Assembly: GCF_020982545.1 (NCBI RefSeq)
Contig: NZ_JAJKLK010000009.1
Location: 248,001-312,000 of the forward strand
Origin: Streptomyces sp. MNU76
Lineage (GTDB): Bacteria > Actinomycetota > Actinomycetes > Streptomycetales > Streptomycetaceae
Direction: 5' to 3'
DNA length: 64,000 nt
Below are positions 16,157-25,983 of this stretch, in pieces. The notes below the pieces were generated by a model. It searched no databases. It worked only from the letters and a program-made list of their open reading frames with translations, and was not told the DNA's origin. Position numbers and translations under genes: made by a program. Positions within the stretch are counted from its first letter, which is position 1; each line of letters begins with the position of its first letter.

Positions 16157-17680
16157 ATGCTGGACATCCCCTCACGAGTGCGTGTACATGTGGAGAGACT
16201 GCTAGCGGCGCAGAATGACATGGGGGTTTGCGATGCTTTTGAGCAATACGCACCGGTCGGAAAGCCGGACACCATGAACGCCCCTCACCCTCCGAAAGTG
16301 GCTGGAATCGATTCAACGGTTCCCTCCCCCGCACACACTGTCGCGCCCGCGCCCGCCACCCCGAGCACCCCGGCGGCCCCTCCCGCCACAGGACCGGGCA
16401 CCGCCCCCGGGGCCGTGCTGCAGGACCGGCTCGCGGGCTGGGTCTCGGACCTCACGACGCTGCACGAACTCACCGAACGTCTGATCCGCACGGACTCACT
16501 GGACAGCGCCCTGACTGAACTCCTGCACGCCGGAGCCGTCCTCGTCGGCGCCCGTCGGGGTCTCGTCGTCCTGGAACCGGCCGACGGGCTGGGTCCGGAC
16601 ACCACGATCGGCCTCGGTCTCGGCCGCGCCGACCTCGGGCACATCGAGACCGTGCCCCGCAGCTCCCTGCCGTACGGCCGCATCCTGGACGGACTGCCCG
16701 GCGGCGACGGTGAGATCGCCCAGCCCGACCTGTTCGCCGAGGACGGGCTCGACCCCCGCCACCGCGAGGTCGCCGCCCGGCTCGGATACGCGGCGAGCTA
16801 CGCGCTCCCCCTGTCCACGGACAGAGCCGGCCGGCTCGGCGCCGCCGTGTGGCTGTACGACGAGCCCGCGGAGCCGGTCGAGCGGCAGCGGCACCTCGTC
16901 GGGCTGTACACGCGGTACGCCGCCGAGCACCTGGCACGGCTCGTCGAGGTCGAGCGCACGCGCGCGTCCATGGCGACCATCGCCGAGGAGCTGCTGCCCT
17001 CCCGGTTGCCCCGCGTCTCCGGTGTCCAGCTCGCCGCCCGGCACCGCACCGGGCCGCGCGGCGGCGGCGACTGGTACGACGCGCTGCCGCTGCCGGACGC
17101 CGCGCTCGGCCTCGCGGTCGGCTCGGTCACGGGGGCGGGGCCCAGCGCGGTCGCCGCGATGGGACGACTGCGGGCCTCGCTGCGCGCCTACGCCGTGATG
17201 GAGGGGGAGGACCCCGTCGCCGTCCTCTCCGACCTGGAGCTGCTCCTGCGGCTCACCGAACCGGCCCGCTCCGCCACCGCGCTCTTCGCCTACGTCGAGC
17301 CCGCGCTGCGCAAGATCACCCTGGCCGGGGCCGGACACAGTCCGCCGCTGGTGATCGGCGAGCGGCGCACGGAGTACGTGGAGACGTCCCTGTCGGCGCC
17401 GCTCGGCATGCTCGCCTGCTGGGAGGCGCCCAGCGTGGAGCTGACCGCCGAGCCAGGAGAAACCGTTTTGCTCTACACCGACGGCCTCCTCCAGCGCACG
17501 GGCGAGTCCATCGACCGCGCCTTCACCCGCCTGCACGCGGCCGCCACCGGCGTCCCCCGGGCCCTGCGCACCGACCCCGGCGCCCTGGCCGACCACGTCC
17601 TGCGCACGATGCTCCCGAACGGCCTCGACGAAGCGGACGACACGGAGGACGTGGTGCTCTTGGCGGCGCGGTTCGAGTAG
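16157..17680 (+). CDS. GAF-PP2C (SpoIIE) serine phosphatase
   Basis: The 507-aa product would dephosphorylate an anti-sigma antagonist, as RsbU/SpoIIE proteins do. Layout: a 90-residue N-terminus with Pro/Ala-rich linker, a GAF-like sensor (about 100-265), a helical linker VERTRASMATIAEELLPSRLP (about 267-287) typical before SpoIIE domains, then the PP2C domain (290-505) with RGGGDWYDALPL near 302 (metal Asp), AGHSPPLVI near 394 and VLLYTDGLLQR near 437. The ATG at 16157 is preceded by AGCAGGAC. No anti-sigma gene adjoins it. Confidence 0.88.
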   Translation: MLDIPSRVRVHVERLLAAQNDMGVCDAFEQYAPVGKPDTMNAPHPPKVAGIDSTVPSPAHTVAPAPATPSTPAAPPATGPGTAPGAVLQDRLAGWVSDLTTLHELTERLIRTDSLDSALTELLHAGAVLVGARRGLVVLEPADGLGPDTTIGLGLGRADLGHIETVPRSSLPYGRILDGLPGGDGEIAQPDLFAEDGLDPRHREVAARLGYAASYALPLSTDRAGRLGAAVWLYDEPAEPVERQRHLVGLYTRYAAEHLARLVEVERTRASMATIAEELLPSRLPRVSGVQLAARHRTGPRGGGDWYDALPLPDAALGLAVGSVTGAGPSAVAAMGRLRASLRAYAVMEGEDPVAVLSDLELLLRLTEPARSATALFAYVEPALRKITLAGAGHSPPLVIGERRTEYVETSLSAPLGMLACWEAPSVELTAEPGETVLLYTDGLLQRTGESIDRAFTRLHAAATGVPRALRTDPGALADHVLRTMLPNGLDEADDTEDVVLLAARFE

Positions 17681-18293
17681 GGCCGGCCTGGCCGACCGGG
17701 GCTTGTCCGGCTCCGGGTCGCGGACCTCGGCCACGTGCGTGCGCGATGCCGGTCGCCGCGTGGTGGAGGCTGCAGGGGTCTGTGACGGGGCGGAAGCAGA
17801 AGCGCGGGGCTGGTGACTCGCGCGCTGAGGCCCGGACACCGCGTGGCGTGGGCGGTTGGGGATCCCCCGCCATGGGAGGGATCCCGTGCCGGGTGACGTT
17901 CCACGCGGCCGAGTTCGGTGCCGCGCGTCCCCGCGACGGGCCGTGCGAGCGCGACCGGCTATGACCGCTTACTGGGGGACACGCGCCGTGAGCCGGGCCA
18001 TGCGCGGGACGAGGTGCGAGGTGGTGGGCGCCGTGCGACGCCGACCGCCGTACTCCGGCCTCATGGGGCAGCCGGTTCGGCCGCTGCTGGGCGGACGCGG
18101 GGCGTCGGACACGCTGCGTCGGCACCGGTCGCCGGGCGAGGCCGGGACGTGCGCGTCCGGTTTCGGACAGACCCCGTGGCTGCTTGTCGTGAGGGGGTGG
18201 TGACCGGTCGTGAGCGGGGGTCACACGCCCTTCGGGCTGCTCGGTACGACCGTACGATGGACGGGGTCCAGTGCCGTACCTAGGAGGATGACC
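17681..18293. other. Gene-free region upstream of pepP
   Basis: About 610 nt with no supportable gene. It contains two copies of GGGATCCC (17859-17866 and 17878-17885) that can form a hairpin, probably ending the phosphatase transcript. The promoter of pepP should lie in its last 100 nt. Confidence 0.4.
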
Positions 18294-19781
18294 GTGGCGG
18301 ACGAGCTCGAGCCGGCGACCCCGGAGACCGAGGCGACCGAAGCCGAGGAGCCCATCAAGCAGCGCAAGAACGGCCTGTACCCGGGCGTGTCCGACGAGCT
18401 GGCCGAGAGCATGAAGTCGGGCTGGGCCGACACCGAGCTGCAGGGCCTGGAGCCGATCGCCCAGGCCGCCGAGACCGCCGCCCGCCGCGCCGCGCTCTCC
18501 GCGCGCTTCCCGGGCGACCGCCTGGTGATCCCCTCGGGCAACCTCAAGACCCGCTCGAACGACACCGAGTACCCCTTCCGCGCGTCGGTCGAGTACGCGT
18601 ACCTCACCGGCAACCAGACGGAGGACGGCGTCCTCGTCCTGGAGCCCTCCGCCTCGGGCGAGGGCCACGACGCGACGATCTACCTGCTGCCGCGCTCCGA
18701 CCGGGAGAACGGCGAGTTCTGGCTCTCCGGCCAGGGCGAGCTGTGGGTCGGCCGACGCCACTCGCTGACCGAGTCCGCGAAGCTGTACGGCATCCCCGCC
18801 GCCGACGTGCGCGAACTCGCCGACAAGCTGCGCGAGGCCACCGGCCCGGTCCGCGTCGTCCGCGGCTACGACGCCGGCATCGAGGCGGCCCTCACCGACA
18901 AGGTCACCGCCGAACGCGACGAGGAGCTGCGGGTCTTCCTCTCCGAGGCCCGGCTGATCAAGGACGAGTTCGAGATCGGCGAGCTGCAGAAGGCGGTCGA
19001 CTCGACCGTGCGCGGCTTCGAGGACGTCGTACGCGTGCTGGACAAGGCCGAGGCCACGTCGGAGCGCTACATCGAGGGAACGTTCTTCCTGCGCGCCCGG
19101 GTCGAGGGCAACGACGTCGGCTACGGCTCCATCTGCGCCGCCGGCCCGCACGCCACCACCCTGCACTGGGTCCGCAACGACGGCCCGGTCCGCTCCGGCG
19201 ACCTGCTCCTGCTGGACGCGGGCGTCGAGACGCACACGTACTACACGGCCGACGTCACCCGGACACTGCCGGTCAACGGCACGTTCAGCGAGCTCCAGAA
19301 GAAGATCTACGACGCCGTGTACGACGCCCAGGAGGCCGGTATCGCCGCCGTGCGGCCGGGCGGCAAGTACCGCGACTTCCACGACGCCGCGCAGCACGTC
19401 CTGGCCGAACGGCTGGTCGCGTGGGGGCTCGTCGAGGGCCCCGTGGAGCGGGTCCTGGAACTGGGGCTCCAGCGTCGCTGGACGCTCCACGGCACCGGGC
19501 ACATGCTCGGCATGGACGTCCACGACTGCGCCGCCGCGCGCGTCGAGTCGTACGTCGACGGGACGCTGGAGCCGGGCATGGTACTGACCGTAGAGCCCGG
19601 CCTCTACTTCCAGGCCGACGACCTCACCGTCCCCGAGGAGTACCGGGGCATCGGTGTCCGCATCGAGGACGACATCCTGGTGACGGCCGACGGCAACCGC
19701 AACCTCAGCGGTGCGCTGCCGCGTCGTTCGGACGAGGTCGAGCTGTGGATGGCCTCGCTGAAGGGTGATGCGCGGGGCTGA
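18294..19781 (+). CDS. pepP: Xaa-Pro aminopeptidase (M24B family)
   Basis: The 495-aa cytoplasmic metallopeptidase removes N-terminal residues preceding proline. The N-terminal creatinase-like domain spans about 30-225 and the pita-bread domain 230-490. Metal ligands are visible: Asp in LLLLDAGVETHTYYTADVTR (about 306 and 317), His in GTGHMLGMDVHD (about 402), Glu in TVEPGLY (about 432) and Glu in VRIEDDI (about 458). The start is GTG 18294 because AGGAGG ends 6 nt before it; the ATG at 18288 touches the AGGAGG. It is followed by a large hairpin terminator. Confidence 0.92.
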   Translation: MADELEPATPETEATEAEEPIKQRKNGLYPGVSDELAESMKSGWADTELQGLEPIAQAAETAARRAALSARFPGDRLVIPSGNLKTRSNDTEYPFRASVEYAYLTGNQTEDGVLVLEPSASGEGHDATIYLLPRSDRENGEFWLSGQGELWVGRRHSLTESAKLYGIPAADVRELADKLREATGPVRVVRGYDAGIEAALTDKVTAERDEELRVFLSEARLIKDEFEIGELQKAVDSTVRGFEDVVRVLDKAEATSERYIEGTFFLRARVEGNDVGYGSICAAGPHATTLHWVRNDGPVRSGDLLLLDAGVETHTYYTADVTRTLPVNGTFSELQKKIYDAVYDAQEAGIAAVRPGGKYRDFHDAAQHVLAERLVAWGLVEGPVERVLELGLQRRWTLHGTGHMLGMDVHDCAAARVESYVDGTLEPGMVLTVEPGLYFQADDLTVPEEYRGIGVRIEDDILVTADGNRNLSGALPRRSDEVELWMASLKGDARG

Positions 19782-19817
19782 GGGGCCGGTTCGTCGTCTG
19801 CGGGTGAGTGGGGGCTG

Positions 19818-19918
19818 GTCGCGCAGTTCCCCGCGCCCCTGAAGGTGCCTTCGGCCCTTCGTCAAAGAGCACGGGGCGCAGCCCCTGCTCTTTGAGGGGC
19901 GCGGGGAACTGCGCGAGC
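19818..19918. terminator. Large nested hairpin terminator
   Basis: An outer 22-bp stem pairs TCGCGCAGTTCCCCGCGCCC at 19819-19838 with the mirrored sequence at 19895-19917. Inside, TCAAAGAGCA pairs with TGCTCTTTGA (19862-19894) around GGGGC/GCCCC. This GCGCAGTTCCCCGCG type of repeat is widespread between Streptomyces genes. It ends pepP and insulates the pseudogenes beyond it. Confidence 0.8.
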
Positions 19919-20012
19919 AACCCCCACCGGACCCGCGGACGGGGGTCGAAGGGCGCAGCCCCTGGGACGGGACGGGACGGGTAGGGGCGGCGGGGGCGAA
20001 ACCCTGGACGGG

Positions 20013-20574
20013 TGCCTTCGCGGCGGCAGCCACCGGCAGCGCGTCCACGAACAGCGCCCCGCCAGCGACGCCCCGCTCCCCGAGGACTCCACCCCGCTCC
20101 TGAAGATCCACGTCGAAGGCGGCCAGCGCCGCCCTCCCCTCCGACGTCCCCGTACCCCCACGTCGATCACCCCCGCGCCGCCCCTGCACATGCCGCAACC
20201 CATGCGGCCCGGCGGTGTACAGCAACTCGGTGTCCTGCAACGTCGACATGACCGTGAGCAACGCGTCGAGCCGGGCGTCCGCCTCCGGTGTCCCCGCCGC
20301 ACGCGCCTTCGCCAGCACGTCCAACGCCCGCCGCACATGCGGGAATCCGGCGCGCGCCTCCCCGCGCCCCGGCCGCCCCGTACTTGGCGGACACCGACGA
20401 CCCCCGGGACGGCCGCCGCGGCGCCCGCCGGTCGGGATGCGCGGCGATCTTCTTCGCGGTGGCGGCCAGTTCACGCCCCCGCGCCCCGGGATCCATGGCC
20501 GCCGCGGCGACCAGCAGCCCGAGCACCCAGGTGGCGCCCCGGTGGCCGCCCCCGGCGAGCCGCATCGAGTGCTC
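20013..20574 (-). pseudogene. mdcB: Remnant of mdcB-like triphosphoribosyl-dephospho-CoA synthase
   Basis: Only the C-terminal half is present. Recognisable blocks on the minus strand are GGGHRGATWVLGLLVAAA, SVSAKYGAAGARG, then in another frame RAGFPHVRRALDVL, LDALLTVMSTLQDTELLYT and GLRHVQ, and near the end ALFVDALPVAAA. These match the MdcB/CitG family that makes the prosthetic-group precursor of malonate or citrate lyase enzymes. At least two frameshifts separate the blocks, and no start codon exists. It is joined in frame to the dioxygenase remnant at about 20575. Confidence 0.78.
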
Positions 20575-21187
20575 GGTGTGGTTGACCTTGCCGCCCTCGT
20601 ACGTGCCGTCCTCCTTCTCGCCGCCGGTGTGGACCTTCACGTGGATGTGGCAGGTGCGCGGGGTGTACCAACCGGGGAAGACGGTCTCGAACTTGACCAC
20701 GCCGTTCGCGTTCGCGATCTGGTAACCGCGGAGGTAGGTCGCGTCGTCGGCCGTCGAACCGTCCTCGCTCTCGGCGGGCGCCGAGCCGCCGGGATTCGCG
20801 GTGGTGTAGCCGGAGTAGTAGCCCCAGGCGTCGCAGTGCCAGATCTCCACGGCCGCGCCGGGAACCGGGGTGCAGCCGTCGGTGGCGTCCACGACCGTGA
20901 GCCGGAGCGTCAGGGGAACACCGCTCTTGCCTTCGGTGATGTCCTTGCGGACCAGGGCGCCGTCCAGATAGTACGGGCCCTCGGTGACGCTCGACATCAG
21001 CGTCATGCACGCGTCGGAGGTGCTCGTCACGGAGGCGGTGGCCGTCGCCTCGGCGGTGCTCGTCGTTCCGTCCGCGAACGCCGACTGATAGCCGGCGACC
21101 GCCAGACCGCCGGCGGCGACCGTTCCCCCCGGTCACCGCGAGGGCGCGACGCCGCGTGATCGTTTTGCTTGTGTGCTTTCCCGTCAT
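20575..21187 (-). pseudogene. Truncated, frameshifted Tat-exported intradiol dioxygenase
   Basis: The start at 21187 gives a Tat signal, MTGKHTSKTITRRRALAVTGG. A run of six C at 21126-21131 then throws the frame; one base fewer would give VTGGTVAAGGLAVAGYQSAF. The new frame holds the dioxygenase fold: VTEGPYYLDG, VPGAAVEIWHCDAWGYYSGY, YLRGYQI, FETVFPGWYTPRTCHIHVKV (Fe ligands Tyr and two His of intradiol enzymes). After GGKVNHT the sequence switches to the mdcB remnant, so the last part is lost. It cannot make a normal enzyme. Confidence 0.82.
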
Positions 21188-21569
21188 ACGGGTGAAGTTA
21201 GGGACGCAGTCCGTCAGCGGCCTGGGACGTGGCTGTGCGGGGGCTGAGAGTCGAAGGAGCCCCGGAGTCGGCCGGAATGGGCGGTCCTCCGCTCAACTGC
21301 CGTGCTTGCGCCGGGCGGTGAGACGGTTCTCACGTTTGCCGCCCCGAATACGGACGAGGCTTGTGGTGCCGTCCGAACCACTCCTCGGCGTCGGCTATCT
21401 TCTGGTCGCAACCGGCAGCCGACCGGATATTCGGCTCTGTTCGCCCGGTCGGCCGCTAACTTCTTCTGCGGCTGATGCTTGAGTGAGAAATTTCTGTCGG
21501 CATCTGCTTCATCGAGCCGCAAGACTCCGCAACCCCGTCAGTTTCCCCGCACAGATTGATGAGGTCCCC
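21188..21569. other. Gene-free region upstream of fxsA
   Basis: No convincing gene. It separates the dioxygenase remnant (minus) from fxsA (plus) and should carry the fxsA promoter. AT content rises towards 21470-21500 (GAGTGAGAAATTTCTG). Confidence 0.4.
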
Positions 21570-21767
21570 ATGAACGCATCCCTCGACCCCACGGCCGACG
21601 AGTCGCACGCCACGGCCGCCGTCGCTCCGGAGCGGGTGTCCTTGGTGCAGTTGGCGGCGCGGAGCGGCGGCGCGCTGTCGCCCGCCCTGACCCGTGCCGT
21701 GGCGAACGGCGCCGAACGCCGGGGCCCGGCAAGGGTCGCGGTGGCGGCCTTCCAGTCCTCCCTGTGA
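21570..21767 (+). CDS. fxsA: FxsA, FxSxx-COOH RiPP precursor peptide
   Basis: The 65-aa peptide ends AVAAFQSSL, an exact FxSxx-COOH C-terminus (F-Q-S-S-L), the hallmark of the FxsA precursor family, in which a radical-SAM enzyme cross-links residues of the C-terminal motif. The leader includes VSLVQLAARSGGALSPAL. The ATG at 21570 has GAGG 8 nt before it. The remnants of fxsB and fxsT follow on the same side, so the locus is a recognisable Fxs cluster whose modifying enzyme appears broken. Confidence 0.85.
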   Translation: MNASLDPTADESHATAAVAPERVSLVQLAARSGGALSPALTRAVANGAERRGPARVAVAAFQSSL

Positions 21768-21811
21768 CACCGCCCGCACCCACCCGATCCCGCCGAGACC
21801 ACCGACGTCAC

Positions 21812-21875
21812 ATGACGACCGAGACGACCGACATCACATGACCGTCAAGACCACATGACCGTTGAGACCACATGA
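21812..21875 (+). repeat. 17-bp tandem repeat making serial ATGA-overlapping mini-ORFs before fxsB
   Basis: CACATGACCGTCAAGAC-type units recur with start codons at 21838, 21855 and 21872 (17-nt spacing), plus a related ATG at 21812. Each unit reads ATG ACC GTC/GTT AAG/GAG ACC ACA TGA, so each mini-ORF (MTVKTT, MTVETT) ends with TGA overlapping the next ATG. The last ATG opens the fxsB frame. Slippage has multiplied the start region. Confidence 0.8.
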
Positions 21876-24315
21876 CCGTCGAGACCGTCATGGGCCGACC
21901 GCTCCTGCCGCTGCGTCAGTTCGTGCTGAAGATGCACAGTCGCTGCGATCTCGCGTGCGACCACTGCTATGTGTACGAGCACGCCGACCAGAGCTGGAGC
22001 CGTCGGCCCGTGGTGGTCTCGGACGGGGTCCCGCGCGCCACGGCGGAGCGGATCGCCGAGCACGCCGGGGCGCACGGGCTGCCCGCCGTCCACGTGGTCC
22101 TGCACGGCGGTGAGCCCCTCCTCGCGGGCCGGGCCCGGCTGCGCAGGGCCGCCACGGAACTGACGGCCGCCCTGAGCGGTGTGCGCGAGCCGGACCTGCG
22201 GATCCACACCAACGCTGTCACGCTGGACGGACGGTTCCTGGACCTGTGCGACGAGTTCGGCATCAAGGTCGGCGTCTCGCTGGACGGCGACCGGGCAGCC
22301 AACGACCTGCACCGCCGCTACGCCGACGGGCGCAGCAGCCACGACCGCGTCCTCAAGGGCATCGCCCTGCTCAACCGGCCGCGCCACCGCCCTCTCTTCG
22401 CCGGCCTCCTGTGCACCGTCGACCTGCGCAACGACCCGGTCGCCGTCCATGACGCGCCGGCGACCCTCGCCCCCACCCCGCGTCGACTTCCTCCTCCCGC
22501 ACGCCACCTGGGACGAGCCGCCCACGCGTCCGGCCGAGGACACCGACGGCACGGCGTACGCGCGTCGGCTGCCGGCCGTCCACGACCGGTGGACCGCGAC
22601 CGGTCGCGCCATGGACGTCCGGAACTTCGACTCGGTGCTGCGGACCCTGCGCGGCGAGAGCAACCTGACCGAGTCGCCGGGGCCGGCGCCCGCCGATCTC
22701 GCCGTGATCGAGACCGACGGGACCTTCGAACAGGCGGACTCCCTCACGACCGCGCACGACGGGGCGCCCGCCACCGGACTGGACGTGTTCCGCAACTCCC
22801 TGGACGAGGTCGCCGGGCGTCCGGGCATCGTGGCCCGTCAGCGGGGCCTCGACGGGGCTGGCCGAGCAGTGCCGGTCCTGCCCGGTGGTGCGCTCGTGCG
22901 GCGGCGGTCTCCACACCCACCGGTACCGCTCCGACGGCAGCGGCTTCCGCAACCCGTCCGTGTACTGCTCCGATCCGCTGGCCCTCATCACCGACCTCCG
23001 GGACCGTCATATGACCGACCAGTCCGCGCGGCCGGCGCTCGCCGACCACCACCTGGCCGAACTGGCCACCGGACGCGGCTCGGGCGCCACCGTCGACCTG
23101 CTGGCCCGCCGCCAACTCGCCCTGGCCCGTGAGCTGCTGGGCCTCGTCCGGCACGAGACGACGCTCGCGCCGGCCGCCGAGGGCGGCCAGCAGGACGGCC
23201 AGGAGGCGTGGGACACGCTGACCGCCCTCGACGCCGAGGCCCCCGAAGCGGTGGACCGGGTCCTGGCCCACCCCTATGTGCGGTCCTGGGCGCTGAGCGC
23301 CCTCGGGGCCCGCCCGTCGCCGGGACCGACCGCGGGCGTCACGGGCGCCGCGGCGACGGCCGTACGCGGGACGGCGGAGATCGCGGCCGCCGCCGCGTTC
23401 CGGTCCGGCCGCCGGGCCTCGGTGGTCGTCCCGGTGCACGCCGGGCTGCTGCGGCTGCCCACGCTCGGGACCCTCACAGTGGAGGCAGGCACCGAGAGGG
23501 CCCTGGTGCGCACGGACGTCGACGGCTGCACGGTCCGGGCGGGTGACCGGACGTACGCGATCCCCCGGAGCGGCCGCGCGGACCCCGCCTGGCGGGGCAG
23601 TCGGCGGTTCGAACTGGACGGCTGGGCCGTGACCCTGGAGGACACCGACCCCTGGCGGGACTGCCACGGTCACCCGGCGCACCCCCAGGTCGGCGAGGAC
23701 GAGGCCGAGGCGTGGCGGTCCGACCTGACCGCGGCCTGGGCCTGGATCCGGCGCGAACTGCCCGAGTACGCGCCGGGGATCGCCGCCGGGCTCCGGACGA
23801 TCACCCCCCTCACGCCCTCCCCCGAGGGCGCCGACATCAGTTCCGCGGCCCGCGACGCCTTCGGCGCGGTGGCCGTCGCCCGACCGTCCGCGCCGGAGAC
23901 CCTGGCGCTGCTCCTCGTCCACGAGTTCCAGCACGTGAAGCTGGGGGCCGTACTGGATCTGGTCGACCTGTACGACCCGACCTGCGCGACGTTGTTCTAC
24001 GCGCCCTGGCGTCCCGACCCGCGCCCGCTGGAGGGGCTGTTGCAGGGGACGTACGCGCATCTGGCGGTCGTCGACTTCTGGCGGGCCCGGTGGCGCGGCG
24101 GGGGCGGGCCGGATGCCGAGACGCGGTTCTCCCGGTGGCGGGACCAGACGGCGGAGGCGGTGGGGACGCTGGCGGACTCCGGGGCGCTGACGGAGACCGG
24201 GCAGCGGTTCGTGGCGGGCCTCCGGGAGGCGCTGGCCACGGACGAGGTCGGCGCGGAGGCTCTGCGAGCGGCCCGGCGGGCGGCGGAGCAGCACCGGCGG
24301 ACGGTCCGGCCGTAG
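21872..24315 (+). pseudogene. fxsB: FxsB radical SAM/SPASM maturase with HEXXH extension, frameshifted
   Basis: The first frame has the radical-SAM cluster motif CDLACDHC near residue 30, LHGGEP near 72 and KVGVSLDGD near 133. At about 22455-22485 family sequence jumps frame (RVDFLLPHATWDEPP; GLDVFRNSLDEVAG) and at about 22850 again, giving the SPASM motif CRSCPVVRSCGGGLHTHRY. The C-terminal extension follows in the last frame, with an intact HEFQH (HEXXH) near 23920 in LLLVHEFQHVKLGAVLDL. The whole order is that of FxsB (SAM-SPASM-HEXXH). Two frameshifts should inactivate it unless they are base-call errors. The last frame alone is open from about 22857 to 24315. Confidence 0.82.
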
Positions 24316-24349
24316 GAGAGCGAGGGGCGCGACGCCCAAAGGTCTTCGT

Positions 24350-25005
24350 CCCCCTCTTGGCGCCGACGGAGGACGGGTACTCGACCGCGTTCACCGCCTC
24401 CTGCACCGACAGCACCCGGGTGGACTGCTCCCGCAGCTGGTCGATGTACTCCTCCACCGGTGTGGCCGTCGCCTCCAGCCAGGCCGCCGCGACCTCCACG
24501 GCCAGCGGCAGGTCGCCCAGCGCGTCGGCGGCCCGGTCCGCGTCGGCGTCGCGCAGTCCGGGGACCCGGCGGCACAGGTGCTCCACGCTCTCCTCGCGGG
24601 TGAAGACCTCCATCTCCAGCGACTGCACCACCGTCGAGCCGGGCCGGTCGCGGGTGGTGACCAGGATGTGGCCGTACACGTGGTCCCGCAGCGGAGCCGT
24701 CTGGCCCGGGAAGAGCGGCAACGCCCGGTTGAGGTCCGGCACATTGTCGAAGATCAGCAGCCAGCGGGCGCACGGGTCACCCTGCCGCGGGGCCCGCATC
24801 GCGGCCTCGGCCGCCTCGGAGACGTCGTCGCCGACCGGCAGGTCCAGTTCCTGCGCGAGGGCGGCCACCTTCGGCAGCACGGGGTCCGGCTGTTCGGCGT
24901 CGATCCACCACACCAGGTCGTAGTCCGCCTTGAACCGGTGGGCGTACTCGCGGGCGAGCTGGGACTTGCCCACCCCGCCCAGACCGTGCAGCACCTGCGG
25001 CCTCC
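24350..25005 (-). pseudogene. fxsT: NB-ARC part of FxsT, inverted
   Basis: Minus-strand sequence reads VLHGLGGVGKSQLAREYAHR (P-loop), DYDLVWWIDAEQPDPVLPK, WLLIFDNVPDLNRALPLFP (Walker B-like), GHILVTTRDRPGS and LGDLPLAVEVAAAWLEAT, the NB-ARC ATPase module of FxsT-type STAND proteins. No start codon lies at the right edge and the left edge breaks off at about VQEAV. It points away from the TPR part of the same gene, so an inversion or rearrangement split fxsT. Confidence 0.82.
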
Positions 25006-25039
25006 GGGGGGTGGCCCGTGGCGCCGAACGCGCTGGGCA

Positions 25040-25980
25040 GCGACTCGCCCTCCGGGCCCTGGGCCGCTACAAGGAGGCCCTGGAACTGGACCTGCGCATC
25101 CATCTGGGCTTCCGCGAGACCTTCGGCGAGGACCACGCGCGGACGCTCTCGGCCGCCAACAACCTGGCCATCGACCTACGGCTGGCCGGCGACAGCGAGG
25201 CCGCCCGCCGGCTCACCGAGGACATCGTCCGCCGCCGCACCGCGCTGCTCGGCCCGACCCATCCCTACACGCTCGCCACCAAGGGCCACCACGCGCGTGA
25301 CCTGCGCGACCTCGGGGACTACCGGACCTCCGCCGAGCTCCTGCGCGAGGTCCGCGAAGGCTTCGAGCAGGTGTTCAACCCGGGCGTGCCGGAGGTGTTG
25401 CAGGCCGACAAGAGCCTCGCGGTCTCCCTGCGCAAGGCGGGCCGTACCGCCGAGGCGCTGCGGATCACCGAGGAGACCTGGAAGACGTACGCCCGCTACC
25501 ACGACCGCCACGGCAGCACCCTCCCCGAGATCCTGGCCTGCGGGCTCAACCTCGCCGCGGACTACTTCGCCACCGATCCCGAGGACGGTCCCGCGCGGGC
25601 TGTCCGCCAGGTCGAGGAGGTGCTGGACGAGTACCAGGACTCGTTCGGCGCCGAACACCCGTTCACCATGTACTGCTTCAACAACCTCGCCATGTACCAC
25701 CGGGCCCTCGGCAACACCGAGAAGGCGGAGGAGCTGAGCCGGCACGCCCGCGACTGTCTGGCGGCGACGCTCGGGGACGACCACCCGGCCGTCTGCTCCG
25801 CGGGCCTCAACCTGGCCAACGCCTACGGGGACCGGGGCCTGTACGACCACGCCGAGCGCTCGGAACACCAGGCCGTGGAGGGGCTGCGCCGACGGTTCGG
25901 CGCGGACCACCCCGATGTGCTGGTCGGCATGGGCAACCTGACGATCACCCTGCGGGACAAGGGTCACGAGGAACGGGTGC
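25040..25980 (+). pseudogene. fxsT: TPR part of FxsT, truncated at both ends
   Basis: The plus-strand frame carries about seven tetratricopeptide repeats of the 42-residue type: ALGRYKEALELDLRIHLGF, ARTLSAANNLAIDLRLAGD, HPYTLATKGHHARDLRDLGD, FTMYCFNNLAMYHRALGNTE, HPAVCSAGLNLANAYGDRG, HPDVLVGMGNLTITLRDKG. It lacks the P-loop part (which is inverted next door) and its usual C-terminus, which breaks off against the convergent gene at 25984. A nominal start can be found, but the product would be only the repeat array. Confidence 0.8.
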
Positions 25981-25983
25981 GCT

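Noticed and set aside
17523..20474. A 983-codon open frame on the minus strand opposite the phosphatase and pepP.
   Set aside because: It lies antisense to two well-supported genes, has low-complexity Arg/Gly/Pro composition typical of GC-rich shadow frames, and only its first about 150 residues resemble anything (the mdcB remnant).
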